A stretch of DNA of 27,213 nucleotides from Thermoprotei archaeon. Lineage in GTDB: Archaea > Thermoproteota > Methanomethylicia > Nezhaarchaeales > WYZ-LMO8. The position numbers and the translations under genes were made by a program. Below the pieces are notes generated by a model. The model was not told the origin of the DNA and did no database searches. It saw only the letters and a list, made by a program, of their open reading frames with translations. Below are positions 6,826-13,634 of the stretch, piece by piece. The stretch is taken from assembly GCA_003649565.1 (NCBI GenBank), contig QMSF01000002.1, positions 1-27,213 on the forward strand, read 5' to 3'. Each line of letters opens with the position of its first letter. Position 1 is the stretch's first letter.

Positions 6826-7968
6826 TTAAAGTTGAGAGAGGTATTTCTCGAACATTGCTTTCTTGGCTATTAAGTCCTCAAGCATCTTTTGGATCTTCTT
6901 TTTCATCGATGCCTTCTCGGCATTGTTAATTCTTGCTTGTAGCTCTTCGATTTCTTCGCTCATCTTCTTTATAGCTTCTTCAAGTAGTTCCTTGGCATCA
7001 TTTACATCCATGTATATCTTTACGGCTTTGACAAAGCGTCTTTGTAAAGCAAGCTTTAACCTGTTTTCAACAGCTAACGTTTTAGCATTTCTTAAGGCCG
7101 TTTTGATGACCTCAATTGCCTCTCCGTTCCATCTCTCAGCCTCTTCGATCGCCTTTTCAGTAACGGCAATCCAACCATAATAAGTGTTGTGGAATATCTT
7201 GCTTATCTCACGATAGAAGCGATTCCTGAAACCTTCAAGAACACTCCTAACCTCAACTTCAAACTTCCTCTCTTCAACCTCAGCATTAGCTGTATAGCTG
7301 TGAACCGCTAAGTATGCTGAAGGCATTTCGAATGCTAAGAGATATAATGGAACTAGTTCTTGCTTTTTAGCTTCAGGTTGAGCTTGAGGTATTTGAACTT
7401 CTTCAAGCTCAAGCTCTTCAGAGCCTTGAGAAAACGCTTTTTCAACCTTCTCTGGCGTTATGACTTCTTCTTCAATGTTTGTTGCCTCTTGTTGTGTTGG
7501 TATGGCCTTCTCTTTCATCCATAGCTTGTATAAGAGCTCGACAGGCTCATAATGGCTTGGCAGAAGCCCCTTGTTCATTATTTCTGCCTTTAATGCTTTC
7601 TTCTCGTTTTCGTCAATGCAAGGTATTGGTAATATGTTCTCTATCTCTATTTCAACATCTTTTTCACCAACATTGTCCTTTAACGTTAACCTTTGCATTC
7701 CAGTTTTTGCAACAACACCGAAGAAAACATAGCTGTGATACACATTGGAATGACTTCCTGTGCGATAAACAAAGTGAACGACTGCACCTTCGGGGGCAAC
7801 ATCTTTTTCTGAAGCCTTTTTGGCAACTAAGTACTTTTTGCCTCTAAACTCTTTTTCCTTCAAGCCGACGTATATTTGTAAGCTGGAAAAAGTAGCTTTT
7901 CTATTTACAACTGGGAAGTTGCCACTCAATCTTATTGGGAGGTATTCGCCTTGAACCTCAAACTCCAT
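6826..7968 (-). CDS. Coiled-coil protein of unknown function, MoxR-VWA neighbour
   Basis: 380 aa from ATG 7968. Residues ~1-140 look like a beta-rich domain (FEVQGEYLPIRLSG, then VHFVYRTGSHSNVYHSY), ~150-210 are an acidic Glu/Gln-rich linker, and ~240-380 are long helices ending in a coiled coil (EEIEELQARINNAEKAS). I recognise no family. The frame opens at ATG 7995, but the TATA box at 8015-8024 places the transcript start near that codon, and AGGAGGGG at 7976-7983 serves the ATG at 7968. It heads the leftward unit that continues with the zinc ribbon and, across a promoter, MoxR and VWA. It could be a scaffold or a substrate of the ATPase (inference). Confidence 0.72.
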   Translation of the reverse strand: MEFEVQGEYLPIRLSGNFPVVNRKATFSSLQIYVGLKEKEFRGKKYLVAKKASEKDVAPEGAVVHFVYRTGSHSNVYHSYVFFGVVAKTGMQRLTLKDNVGEKDVEIEIENILPIPCIDENEKKALKAEIMNKGLLPSHYEPVELLYKLWMKEKAIPTQQEATNIEEEVITPEKVEKAFSQGSEELELEEVQIPQAQPEAKKQELVPLYLLAFEMPSAYLAVHSYTANAEVEERKFEVEVRSVLEGFRNRFYREISKIFHNTYYGWIAVTEKAIEEAERWNGEAIEVIKTALRNAKTLAVENRLKLALQRRFVKAVKIYMDVNDAKELLEEAIKKMSEEIEELQARINNAEKASMKKKIQKMLEDLIAKKAMFEKYLSQL

Positions 7969-8014
7969 ATCTATCAAACCCCTCCTATTTTCCATGATAT
8001 ACTGTGATTTAAAA

Positions 8015-8041
8015 GTATATAAAGCTTTTCCCTACAGCTGT
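8015..8041 (-). promoter_or_regulatory. TATA box with upstream ACAGCTGT
   Basis: The minus strand reads ACAGCTGT (8041-8034), a 10-bp gap, then CTTTATATAC (8024-8015), followed about 25 bp later by the expected transcript start of the gene beginning at 7968. Confidence 0.7.
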
Positions 8042-8198
8042 TGTCTAGGATGTACATGCCTGATGAGCCTCTAGCCCCCCAGCACTTTTTAATCAGCCGT
8101 TTAAATCTAGTGATGAGTCGAGTGCACCAGCCCCACGTAGAGCCCTCATAAACCGTGCACCATAACCACAGCTGTTTGCACGAGGCCTTACAGCCCTC

Positions 8199-8303
8199 CA
8201 CGATCATGGATATATAACCAACATCAGATAGTGTCTATGGTGGCATATAGAATAGCAGGCCCGAACACTCTGTAACTTTACTAAATTATGCAAATTAACC
8301 AAG
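8199..8303 (-). repeat. Composite regulatory element, left copy (105 bp)
   Basis: Read on the minus strand this element has the same length and order as 16343-16447: a 34-bp TTGCATAATTTA-type element, a 40-bp core bounded by AGTGT and ACACT (8230-8269), and a 36-bp arm carrying GGTTATATATCC. The last 36 bp (8199-8234) are identical between copies, and the first 40 match at 36 positions. The central core matches best in the opposite orientation to its flanks. The region 7970-8530 is otherwise non-coding: I see promoters, three ACAGCTGT sites (8034, 8168, 8462) and two 34-bp elements, and it may also serve in replication. Confidence 0.9.
8270..8303 (-). promoter_or_regulatory. Repeated 34-bp upstream element, copy B
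   Basis: This copy differs from copy C (8364-8397) at one of 34 positions. It points leftward at the 7968 gene and is the first part of the left composite element. Confidence 0.85.
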
Positions 8304-8363
8304 ATCCATTGGGATGAACATAGCCACGACCTTCAAATAACGACCGTAGCTTGATGAGGGTTC

Positions 8364-8397
8364 CTGTAACTTTAGTAAATTATGCAAATTAACCAAG
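8364..8397 (-). promoter_or_regulatory. Repeated 34-bp upstream element, copy C
   Basis: This is the same 34-bp unit as copy B, in tandem with it at a 94-bp period and in the same orientation. Tandem copies upstream of one promoter suggest binding sites for an activator or repressor. Confidence 0.85.
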
Positions 8398-8485
8398 GTG
8401 GTGAGCGACGTGAGGATTTATGGTCTTCAGCTTCGCATTATTTTAGCCGTGCTTCGTTGAAACAGCTGTTGTCGTGATGGTCATG

Positions 8486-8495
8486 TTTATATATG
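8486..8495 (+). promoter_or_regulatory. TATA box for the central rightward unit
   Basis: TTTATATATG lies 16 bp downstream of an ACAGCTGT (8462-8469) and about 38 bp upstream of the TTG start at 8533, leaving room for the GGAGG at 8519-8523. Confidence 0.75.
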
Positions 8496-8532
8496 AAATG
8501 TTACATATATATCTACGTGGAGGGGGTTCTGG

Positions 8533-8970
8533 TTGGAGCTTCGTGAGCTTACAAACCCTAAAGACGTTAAACGCTTCAAGCAGGTGATGGATGCACTCCA
8601 CCCTATGGGCCACCCTAAAGGTGGAGTGTTCGCTAAGGGATGGAGATATTGGGCTTACTGTGACGATAATGGTGAATGGAGGGTGCTAATGTCAACGCAT
8701 CAGCTAAGCGTTTTCTTCTTTAGCGTGAAGTTCAGGCTACCAATGGATAGAACCATCATGTTGAGGAGGATATTGACGCTTCAGGGAGGGGAAGGGCTTG
8801 CTAGTGAGGCCATTAAGGCTTTAGCCCAAAGGTTGAAAGACGAGGGTTGGCATTACCTTGCCACTTTAAGCCAGAAGGGCCACTCTGGTGCATTGTACAA
8901 GCATGCAGGCATGGAGAAGATAGGTGAAACCCGAAGAGGACATGGAGTTTGGGTTTTAAAGCTTCACTAA
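8533..8970 (+). CDS. GNAT-like acetyltransferase-fold protein
   Basis: 145 aa. The start is TTG 8533, supported by TGGAGGGGG at 8518-8526 and the TATA box just upstream; the first ATG would remove 18 residues. The order fits a small GNAT fold: strands around GWRYWAYCDDNGEWRVLMS, then EGLASEAIKALAQRL (helix), WHYLATLSQKGHSGALYKHAGM (the strand-helix region where GNATs bind acetyl-CoA) and GVWVLKL as last strand. The Q/RxxGxG/A loop is not clear, so activity is uncertain. The substrate is unknown. It begins a run of small rightward genes, the next starting 15 nt downstream. Confidence 0.5.
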   Translation: MELRELTNPKDVKRFKQVMDALHPMGHPKGGVFAKGWRYWAYCDDNGEWRVLMSTHQLSVFFFSVKFRLPMDRTIMLRRILTLQGGEGLASEAIKALAQRLKDEGWHYLATLSQKGHSGALYKHAGMEKIGETRRGHGVWVLKLH

Positions 8971-8984
8971 GGAGAGAGTTGACA

Positions 8985-9185
8985 ATGGAGGAGCTAGACA
9001 AGTTCTATAGCTACTTGGAGAAAATGAGGGAGAAGCTTGACGAGCTCAAGAAAGTGAAGATGGAGAAGGGGTTTTGCCACGAATACCTCGAAAAGCTAGC
9101 CGAAGTTCATTACTACCATCTCTTGGCGACAGCTGAAATCAACAAGTTCTGGTATAAGAAGTTCATTGAGAAAGAAAGGGGATGA
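8985..9185 (+). CDS. Small helical protein
   Basis: 66 aa, almost entirely helical and highly charged (EELDKFYSYLEKMREKLDEL), with one Cys and a His/Tyr-rich EVHYYHLL segment. ATG 8985 has AAGGAGAGA upstream that overlaps the end of the preceding gene; the frame extends further upstream only by overlapping that gene. No family recognised. It is probably co-transcribed with both neighbours, and the next gene starts 3 nt after its stop. Confidence 0.65.
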   Translation: MEELDKFYSYLEKMREKLDELKKVKMEKGFCHEYLEKLAEVHYYHLLATAEINKFWYKKFIEKERG

Positions 9186-9188
9186 AGT

Positions 9189-9488
9189 GTGGTTAAGTCA
9201 TGTATTTATTGCTCAAAGAAGATGGAGTGCGAGAAGTATCGTGAGCTGTTAAACAAGGCTAAAGCCGAAGCCCTCAAGGATTTAAAGTATTGCATTGAGA
9301 ACAACATATTGAGCAAAGATGAGGTTAAGCGTTTTAGGATGAGCTTCTTTGCTCAGTCCTATCACAGACTATGCCAAGAATACGCTTATAACTGCAAGAA
9401 TGGCGATAAAGCCTTGTCTCCAAAAGAGAGGAGGAGAAAGGAGATGATCGAAAAACACAAGCCCCTAACCTCCTTTCTTTCCTCTTGA
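9189..9488 (+). CDS. Cys-motif protein, family of CIYC-x5-C
   Basis: 99 aa starting at GTG 9189. The N-terminus has CIYC-x5-C-x-KY followed by charged helices and further Cys residues near the end (LCQEYAYNC), suggesting a metal-binding mini-domain on a helical scaffold. A paralogue is encoded at 26391-26606 with the same spacing (CIYC-x5-C-x-KY). A basic stretch (KERRRKEMIEKHK) precedes the C-terminus. Function unknown; DNA or protein binding is possible. Confidence 0.68.
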   Translation: MVKSCIYCSKKMECEKYRELLNKAKAEALKDLKYCIENNILSKDEVKRFRMSFFAQSYHRLCQEYAYNCKNGDKALSPKERRRKEMIEKHKPLTSFLSS

Positions 9489-9500
9489 AGGTGACGCCAA

Positions 9501-9680
9501 ATGAAAGACGGTATAGCCTTGGTTTTGGCCACGTTGGTTTTCTCTTCAGGCTTGGCTTTTATAGCTTCTTTGATCAAGGAGTTCAAGCTCAAAGCCTTGG
9601 CAACAGCTGTATGCATGTTGGGTAGCTTGATAATCGCCTACATATTAATGATCGTGGGCTTAATGGTGGTGTTGCCGTGA
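9501..9680 (+). CDS. Small membrane protein (two TM segments)
   Basis: 59 aa. ATG 9501 has AAGGTGA at 9487-9493, overlapping the stop codon of the previous gene. The protein begins MKDGIALVLATLVFSSGLAF (first hydrophobic helix), has a short basic loop KEFKLK, then a second helix (AVCMLGSLIIAYILMIVGLM). Such two-helix proteins in viruses can be virion membrane proteins, holin-like or anti-host factors; nothing here decides. Its stop overlaps the next start by GTGA. Confidence 0.7.
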   Translation: MKDGIALVLATLVFSSGLAFIASLIKEFKLKALATAVCMLGSLIIAYILMIVGLMVVLP

Positions 9681-9979
9681 ACATAGAATACCTAACATTA
9701 AAGGTATTGTGGTTCATCTATGAGGCTAAAGGTGCTGGTGTCTTCAGGTTTACCAAGGCAGAGTTCATTAGGGCTTATTATACCATGCAGAGGCAAGGCA
9801 AAATCCCCAAGCTGAAGATCGAGAGTCTATTGAGGAAGCTTAGGGATTTGGCTTCGAGGGGGAATATAATCAGGTATGCCGATTATCGTGGAGGGGTTTA
9901 CTACTGTGATTCAAGCATGCTGACAATTGCTCTTAAGCAGTTCGAGGGAAGCTATAAACGCTATGACCAAAAGCAGTAG
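9677..9979 (+). CDS. Winged-helix DNA-binding protein
   Basis: 100 aa from GTG 9677. The order is a helix (YLTLKVLWFIYEAKG), a helix-turn-helix (FTKAEFIRAYYTMQ ... LKIESLLRKLRDLASRG) and a beta wing (NIIRYADYRGGVYYCD), which is the pattern of small archaeal winged-helix regulators. It is probably a viral transcription regulator. Its start overlaps the stop of the membrane-protein gene, and its 3' end overlaps a leftward gene tail to tail by 69 bp. Confidence 0.7.
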   Translation: MNIEYLTLKVLWFIYEAKGAGVFRFTKAEFIRAYYTMQRQGKIPKLKIESLLRKLRDLASRGNIIRYADYRGGVYYCDSSMLTIALKQFEGSYKRYDQKQ

Positions 9980-10150
9980 CAGCAAAACCCATAGGATTAT
10001 GGCGTTCACCTGAAGCAAAACGTTAAACGCCAACCCCCTAAACATCCATCCCTCATTTATCTCTTTTATGACGGCTTGGTTGAAGGAGGAGAGCAAATAT
10101 AGTAGCAGCACACTTATTAATCCAATGCAAACAGCTGTAAGCCCCCTCAC
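9911..10150 (-). CDS. Small membrane protein (two TM segments), leftward
   Basis: 79 aa with two hydrophobic helices (VCIGLISVLLLYLL and ILWVLLLLLLVIAFIASLEL) separated by a charged loop. The start is GTG 10150, about 26 bp after a TATA box at 10175-10184, so translation may be leaderless. The segment TAVCIG resembles ATAVCM in the small membrane protein at 9501; this may be homology, or just the ACAGCTGT motif encoding TAV in both. The 69-bp overlap with the winged-helix gene lowers confidence. Confidence 0.5.
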   Translation of the reverse strand: MRGLTAVCIGLISVLLLYLLSSFNQAVIKEINEGWMFRGLAFNVLLQVNAIILWVLLLLLLVIAFIASLELLKSNCQHA

Positions 10151-10174
10151 AAATGATGGTGAGATCGTGAGAAG

Positions 10175-10184
10175 CTATATATAC
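10175..10184. promoter_or_regulatory. Divergent TATA region
   Basis: CTATATATAC reads as a TATA box on both strands. It could serve the leftward membrane protein (start 10150) and the rightward gene at 10244. An ACAGCTGT lies at 10131-10138, inside the first codons of the leftward gene. Confidence 0.55.
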
Positions 10185-10243
10185 TATTCGGGCAGTAGAT
10201 ATAGCGAAAGAAAAGGAGGGGAAGGGAAGGGGGCTGTCTACAG

Positions 10244-10789
10244 ATGGTTTACACGTTGTTCTCAATAACAAGCAAGTTGATACGTGCTCTTAAACCTTAC
10301 GCTAACCTTAGCGTTGAGTATTATTATAGTCGTTACAAGCTGTTTACCTTCAAGCCGAAATCCTTAAGCTCAAAGCACAAGTTCAAGCTCTGCTTCTGTG
10401 AATCATATCAGAAGAGTCCCTTAAGACCATATCAGATCGACAGGAAGTTTAACTTTGTTTTAAATAAACAGTTCAATCCCTATGACTCCACGTTCATAAT
10501 TTTGGCTACTAGGAAGCCGACAAGAGGAGCTATAACGTTAGCTAGAAAGACAAAAGGCCTCTACATCTTTTGGGGCCAAGATTATGAAAAAAGGATCTTA
10601 AACCTCCTCTTCTCTTGGTTTTCAACTCGTTTAAGGAGGCTTGGAGAGGCTTTTTCTGAGAAGGACATGAGCGTTAGGGATTCTGGTTTAAGTGAGGTTC
10701 AAGACCTCTACCTCATGCTCACAGCTGTAGTAACGAGCCTTGGAGCCGAATATGGCCTTACAGGAGGAGACATCTTTAATTTAACGTAG
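10244..10789 (+). CDS. Hypothetical basic protein
   Basis: 181 aa, rich in Lys/Arg/Tyr/Phe, especially residues 25-85 (YYYSRYKLFTFKPKSL, KHKFKLCFCESY). The middle has a strand-like FIILATRKPTRGAITLARK. The C-terminus has YGLTGGDIF, which resembles YGVTGGNRATY in the candidate coat protein at 13231. No family recognised. ATG 10244 follows a purine-rich AAGGGGG site and the divergent TATA region. Confidence 0.6.
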   Translation: MVYTLFSITSKLIRALKPYANLSVEYYYSRYKLFTFKPKSLSSKHKFKLCFCESYQKSPLRPYQIDRKFNFVLNKQFNPYDSTFIILATRKPTRGAITLARKTKGLYIFWGQDYEKRILNLLFSWFSTRLRRLGEAFSEKDMSVRDSGLSEVQDLYLMLTAVVTSLGAEYGLTGGDIFNLT

Positions 10790-10820
10790 TTTAAAACTTA
10801 AAGGTGGGGGGTATGAGAAG

Positions 10821-11279
10821 ATGATGAATGCAGAGTTATTGTTTAAGTGTGCTAAGAGGGTCATGAGCGACGTTGGAAACCCACTCCTAAAGCTGATTAG
10901 GGTTCTGTTGTTCTTTTTGAGGAGTTGGCCATTCGATCTGCAATACAAGGAGTTCACGAGAGAGGAGTTCAACGAGGTAGTAAACAGGTTTAGGCAATGG
11001 TGTGAGGAGAAACAGCTACACTACCAGTTTGATTACTTTGACTGCGACGACTTCGCTATGGAGTTCAAGAGCTTCTGTGCAAGAGAGTTCAACCATAATG
11101 GAGTCATAATTGCTCTAGGCATGGTATCCAAGGATGGCAGAGTGCTTGGAGGCCACGCATGGAACATAGTGATAATCGAGGGTGAACTTTATTATTTCGA
11201 GCCCCAGACCTTCGAGCTAATTGATGGAAACGTATCAAGTGATGGCTTCAAGTATGAGCTTATGGCTGTAGTGGGATAA
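10821..11279 (+). CDS. Transglutaminase-like cysteine hydrolase
   Basis: 152 aa. The order FDCDDFA (C75), GGHAWN (H112) and YYFEPQT (E127) matches the Cys-His-acid triad layout of the transglutaminase-like/papain-like superfamily, in a compact form often seen in viruses. The first ~40 residues include a hydrophobic stretch (LLKLIRVLLFFL) that could associate with membrane. Possible roles are cutting or cross-linking virion or cell-surface protein or peptide; the substrate is unknown. AAGGTGGGGGG precedes the ATG pair at 10821/10824, and the resolvase gene starts 2 nt after the stop. Confidence 0.72.
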   Translation: MMNAELLFKCAKRVMSDVGNPLLKLIRVLLFFLRSWPFDLQYKEFTREEFNEVVNRFRQWCEEKQLHYQFDYFDCDDFAMEFKSFCAREFNHNGVIIALGMVSKDGRVLGGHAWNIVIIEGELYYFEPQTFELIDGNVSSDGFKYELMAVVG

Positions 11280-11281
11280 CC

Positions 11282-11593
11282 ATGAAGGCGAGATACTACA
11301 AGGGAAGGCAATTCGAGTATAAAGTTAAGAAGTTCCTTGAAGCATTAGGCTTTGCCGTTTTCAGGTGTGCTGGAAGCAAACCCGTTGATCTAGTGGTGCT
11401 TAAAGCAGGTTTAAAACCGATGCTGATAGAGTGCAAAACCACATCAAACATCCCTAAAGACCAAAGAGACATAGAGAAGGCTCTAGCTGAGAGGGCTGGA
11501 GCTGAATTGATAATTGTAACTAAGAGCAACTTCGATGAATTCAAAAAGAAGATGCTCGTAAAGTATGCAGAATCCCTATCCTCTACCTCTTAG
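11282..11593 (+). CDS. hjc: Archaeal Hjc-type Holliday-junction resolvase
   Basis: 103 aa, the usual size. The nuclease signature is intact: KGRQFEYKVKKFL with E12, GSKPVDLVV with D36, and LIECK with E50 and K52 (E...D...ExK). Hjc cuts four-way DNA junctions. In linear viruses with terminal inverted repeats it may resolve replication intermediates or terminal concatemers (inference). The gene starts 2 nt after the transglutaminase-like gene, so they form one unit, and its end overlaps the leftward RHH gene tail to tail by 18 bp. Confidence 0.88.
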   Translation: MKARYYKGRQFEYKVKKFLEALGFAVFRCAGSKPVDLVVLKAGLKPMLIECKTTSNIPKDQRDIEKALAERAGAELIIVTKSNFDEFKKKMLVKYAESLSSTS

Positions 11594-11746
11594 CTTCTCC
11601 TTATTTTTATCGATGTATTCCTGAACGGCTCTTCTCACAAGCTCGCCTTTAGGTATTTTAAGCGTCTCACTAAGCCACTCAAGCTCCCTTCGCATATTAT
11701 ATGTAAGCTTGAAGGTGAACTTGACATCCTTCTTTTCGAACTCCAC
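11576..11746 (-). CDS. Ribbon-helix-helix (CopG-like) regulator
   Basis: 56 aa from GTG 11746, with GGTGGTG 8 nt upstream; a TTG 6 nt earlier is an alternative. The N-terminal strand KKDVKFTFKLTYNM, helix RRELEWLSETLK, turn IPKGE and helix LVRRAVQEYIDKNKEK are the standard RHH layout. It is transcribed away from a second RHH gene (11837), and the 90-bp space between carries a shared TATA region and three GGTAAAC repeats, so one or both proteins probably bind there. Confidence 0.8.
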   Translation of the reverse strand: MEFEKKDVKFTFKLTYNMRRELEWLSETLKIPKGELVRRAVQEYIDKNKEKLRGRG

Positions 11747-11782
11747 AGCCAAAACACCACCAATATAATTTAAGGAGAAAGG

Positions 11783-11834
11783 TTTAAATACTCTGGTAAA
11801 CTAGTAGTTAACAGGAGGTAAACGAGGGGTAAAC
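11783..11834. promoter_or_regulatory. Divergent promoter with phased GGTAAAC repeats
   Basis: TTTAAATAC at 11783-11791 is a TATA box usable on both strands. Three direct GGTAAAC repeats follow at 11795-11801, 11817-11823 and 11828-11834, with spacings of 22 and 11 bp, i.e. on one face of the helix. The third overlaps the ribosome-binding region of the 11837 gene. This is a likely RHH operator (inference). Confidence 0.65.
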
Positions 11835-11836
11835 TC

Positions 11837-12265
11837 ATGACCCGAAAATCAACTAAACTCATACGAGTTCCAGAAGAGCTTTACAATAGGCTAACAAAAA
11901 TAGCCGAAGAAAAAGACCTTCCAATATGGAAAGTTGTGGCCGAAGCACTTTCATACTATGAACACTACACGAAAAAGACCAAAGAAATGCAGAAGCTTCC
12001 AAGGCTCGACAAGGCATCTTGGTATTGCTATAAGTTCTCTGCTAGCGTAGGCTCATTAAGAGAAAACCCAACCGAAGAGAACCTAGCATTACTAGCAAAC
12101 ACATGCAAACAGCTGGAGGAAAGATATGGCATTGATACCAAACTGGTTCTTAAAATGGCATCTGAATACGTAAAGAAGAGATCAACACAAGCAAAGATAG
12201 AAATGAATGAGACCGCTAAATTAATTGTTGGCGATATAATCTGTAAGTTCCTTTATGAACAATAA
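11837..12265 (+). CDS. Ribbon-helix-helix protein with C-terminal helical domain
   Basis: 142 aa. Residues 1-45 are an RHH DNA-binding domain (TKLIRVPEELYNRLTKIAEE, then DLPIWKVVAEALSYY). Residues ~50-142 are a helical extension with several Cys, perhaps for oligomerisation or ligand sensing. ATG 11837 is preceded by purine-rich sites (GGAGG at 11814-11818, GAGGGG at 11824-11829). The gene is divergent from the small RHH gene and probably autoregulated through the GGTAAAC repeats. It ends 11 bp from a convergent leftward gene. Confidence 0.78.
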   Translation: MTRKSTKLIRVPEELYNRLTKIAEEKDLPIWKVVAEALSYYEHYTKKTKEMQKLPRLDKASWYCYKFSASVGSLRENPTEENLALLANTCKQLEERYGIDTKLVLKMASEYVKKRSTQAKIEMNETAKLIVGDIICKFLYEQ

Positions 12266-12276
12266 CCCCCTCTTTT

Positions 12277-12579
12277 TTAGTATCTTGTGAATCTCAGTTT
12301 GCTCATTACCATTTTGTGCATTATGTTTAGCTTCATTTCTCGCATTATGTCTTCCGTGATTTCCTGTGCTTTTTTGCGTTTCTCGTTTGGGTTTAGGAAT
12401 GGCTCCTTGAAGTCTATGACTGTATAGACCACATCGAAAACGTCGTTTCTGATTTCTTCTGGTGATACGCCTGCTTGAAGAGCATCTCTTAGGTAGTTTA
12501 GGGTCATGGCTATCCTTATCCTCAAGCTTGGGTCTTGGATGTCGCCTAATAAATTTAAGATTTTTGCCTCCCAAGACAT
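12277..12579 (-). CDS. Hypothetical helical protein
   Basis: 100 aa, helical, with leucine-rich N-terminus (KILNLLGDIQD, IRIAMTLNYLRDALQAG) and a basic, Met-rich C-terminus (IMREMKLNIMHKMVM). No family recognised. ATG 12579 lies just after the stop of the RHH gene upstream, whose last codons supply GGAGGAG as ribosome-binding site. It is likely co-expressed with that regulator and with the 133-aa gene. Confidence 0.68.
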   Translation of the reverse strand: MSWEAKILNLLGDIQDPSLRIRIAMTLNYLRDALQAGVSPEEIRNDVFDVVYTVIDFKEPFLNPNEKRKKAQEITEDIMREMKLNIMHKMVMSKLRFTRY

Positions 12580-12580
12580 T

Positions 12581-12727
12581 TTACTCGAACTCCTCCTCGA
12601 TCGTTTTGACTAAGGCCCTTAAAATTACGTCCTCCTTCCTCACATTTAGCCTTTTTTCTAAGTCCTCTAATTTATCGTAAACCTTCTTTGGAACCAGAAT
12701 CCTCAATTCCCTTATTGGCGTGCTCAT
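12581..12727 (-). CDS. Minimal ribbon-helix-helix regulator
   Basis: 48 aa. The N-terminal strand IRELRILVPKKV, helix YDKLEDLEKRL, turn NVRKED and helix VILRALVKTIEEEFE are an RHH domain with nothing else. ATG 12727 lies 2 bp after the preceding gene's stop. It is the third RHH protein in this 1.2-kb block. Small RHH proteins are common transcription regulators of archaeal viruses (established). Confidence 0.78.
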   Translation of the reverse strand: MSTPIRELRILVPKKVYDKLEDLEKRLNVRKEDVILRALVKTIEEEFE

Positions 12728-12728
12728 A

Positions 12729-13130
12729 CTACTCACTAAACTCCTCTTCCTCTCCTACGTATTTATATCTATCAACTTTCCTTAAGTGTCTGAGCCTCCT
12801 CTTTATGTCCTTGAACCGCTCTTTATAGATTAGACCTAGCCTCTCAACCACGTTGCGGGGTATTGCGACTTCACACACAAGCCTTACGACCTCATAATCC
12901 TCCTGCGTGTCAAAGCCGAAGTTGACGTTGTAGCTTAAAGGCAAACCAAGATACGTCAGCTCTTTAAACTTAAATTGAAAGTAGCGGGCAACGACTTCAA
13001 GCTGACGCTCTATTAGCATCCTGATGTCAATTAAGGCCTTCTCGAAAAAGCGTTTTTCCTCAAGGCTCATTTCCTTTTTTAATTGTTGTTCATCAGTTTC
13101 GTTTATTTTATGTTGCTCCCCTCTTTCCAT
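12729..13130 (-). CDS. Hypothetical charged protein
   Basis: 133 aa from ATG 13130, with GAGGTT about 7 nt upstream. The frame is open to 13286, but that would overlap the coat-protein candidate and its promoter, so the shorter form is chosen. It begins with a very charged helix (EQQLKKEMSLEEKRFFEKAL), then VVARYFQFKFKELTYLG, and ends with basic helices and an acidic tail (EEEEFSE). No family recognised. An ACAGCTGT lies 20 bp upstream (13150-13157), in the intergenic region shared with the divergent rightward gene. Confidence 0.65.
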   Translation of the reverse strand: MERGEQHKINETDEQQLKKEMSLEEKRFFEKALIDIRMLIERQLEVVARYFQFKFKELTYLGLPLSYNVNFGFDTQEDYEVVRLVCEVAIPRNVVERLGLIYKERFKDIKRRLRHLRKVDRYKYVGEEEEFSE

Positions 13131-13230
13131 GAGCCTAACCTCTTTCCCCACAGCTGTTGGAAACTCTCCATATTCTGAGATACTTTTTGCCAAGAACCCA
13201 TATTTAGTTTTCCTTGAAGGTGGTTGAATT

Positions 13231-13605
13231 ATGCCATTATACAGATCTGGTGGAGACATGTATAAGAAGTACACCAAGAAATACAATCCTACTGTTGTTT
13301 CAACTAGGTTTACTGATGTTCAGGATGTAGCGTTTGACAGAGCACAAGAGGGACTCAACGCCATTGGGACTGTTAGGGAGCTGGTGAGGCCAATCCTAGA
13401 CAAATATGGTGTTACTGGTGGTAACAGGGCTACATACCTAGGTTTTGCAACTACACTATATAGACATGTAATAAGAAACAAGGGTGAGGCTGGAAGCAAG
13501 GTTGCATCAGGCCTTAAGAGCTACTTTGTAACTGCTTACGACTTAGACCCATCAATACTTGATGAGATAATTCAAGTGGTTGTTGGCTGGGCTGTAGCCT
13601 ACTAG
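13231..13605 (+). CDS. Candidate major coat protein
   Basis: 124 aa with a basic, Tyr-rich N-terminus (YRSGGDMYKKYTKKYNPT) followed by predicted helices (FDRAQEGLNAIGTVRELVRPIL, ATYLGFATTLYRHVIRNK, PSILDEIIQVVVGWAVAY). A short, basic-tailed, helical protein fits the coat proteins of spindle-shaped and related archaeal viruses. A good AAGGTGG site and a strong T-rich terminator directly after (13635-13666) suggest a separate, abundant transcript. I could not confirm homology to a known coat protein. An unrelated DNA-binding or minor virion protein is the alternative. Confidence 0.5.
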   Translation: MPLYRSGGDMYKKYTKKYNPTVVSTRFTDVQDVAFDRAQEGLNAIGTVRELVRPILDKYGVTGGNRATYLGFATTLYRHVIRNKGEAGSKVASGLKSYFVTAYDLDPSILDEIIQVVVGWAVAY

Positions 13606-13634
13606 AGTGCTTCAATGACACGTTGAACCTTCAA

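Noticed and set aside
7974..8207. A 77-aa leftward open frame in the regulatory region
   Set aside because: Its ATG lies about 5 bp from the TATA box of the composite element, before the expected transcript start. The composition (many Cys/Trp) is not protein-like, and the matching site in the right composite copy hits a stop after seven codons.
12221..12574. A 117-aa leftward Arg/Lys/His-rich frame
   Set aside because: It overlaps the better 100-aa frame in the same region; the composition is typical of an out-of-frame shadow.
13131..13286. A 52-codon upstream extension of the leftward 133-aa gene
   Set aside because: It would overlap the start of the divergent coat-protein candidate and lacks a ribosome site; ATG 13130 has one.
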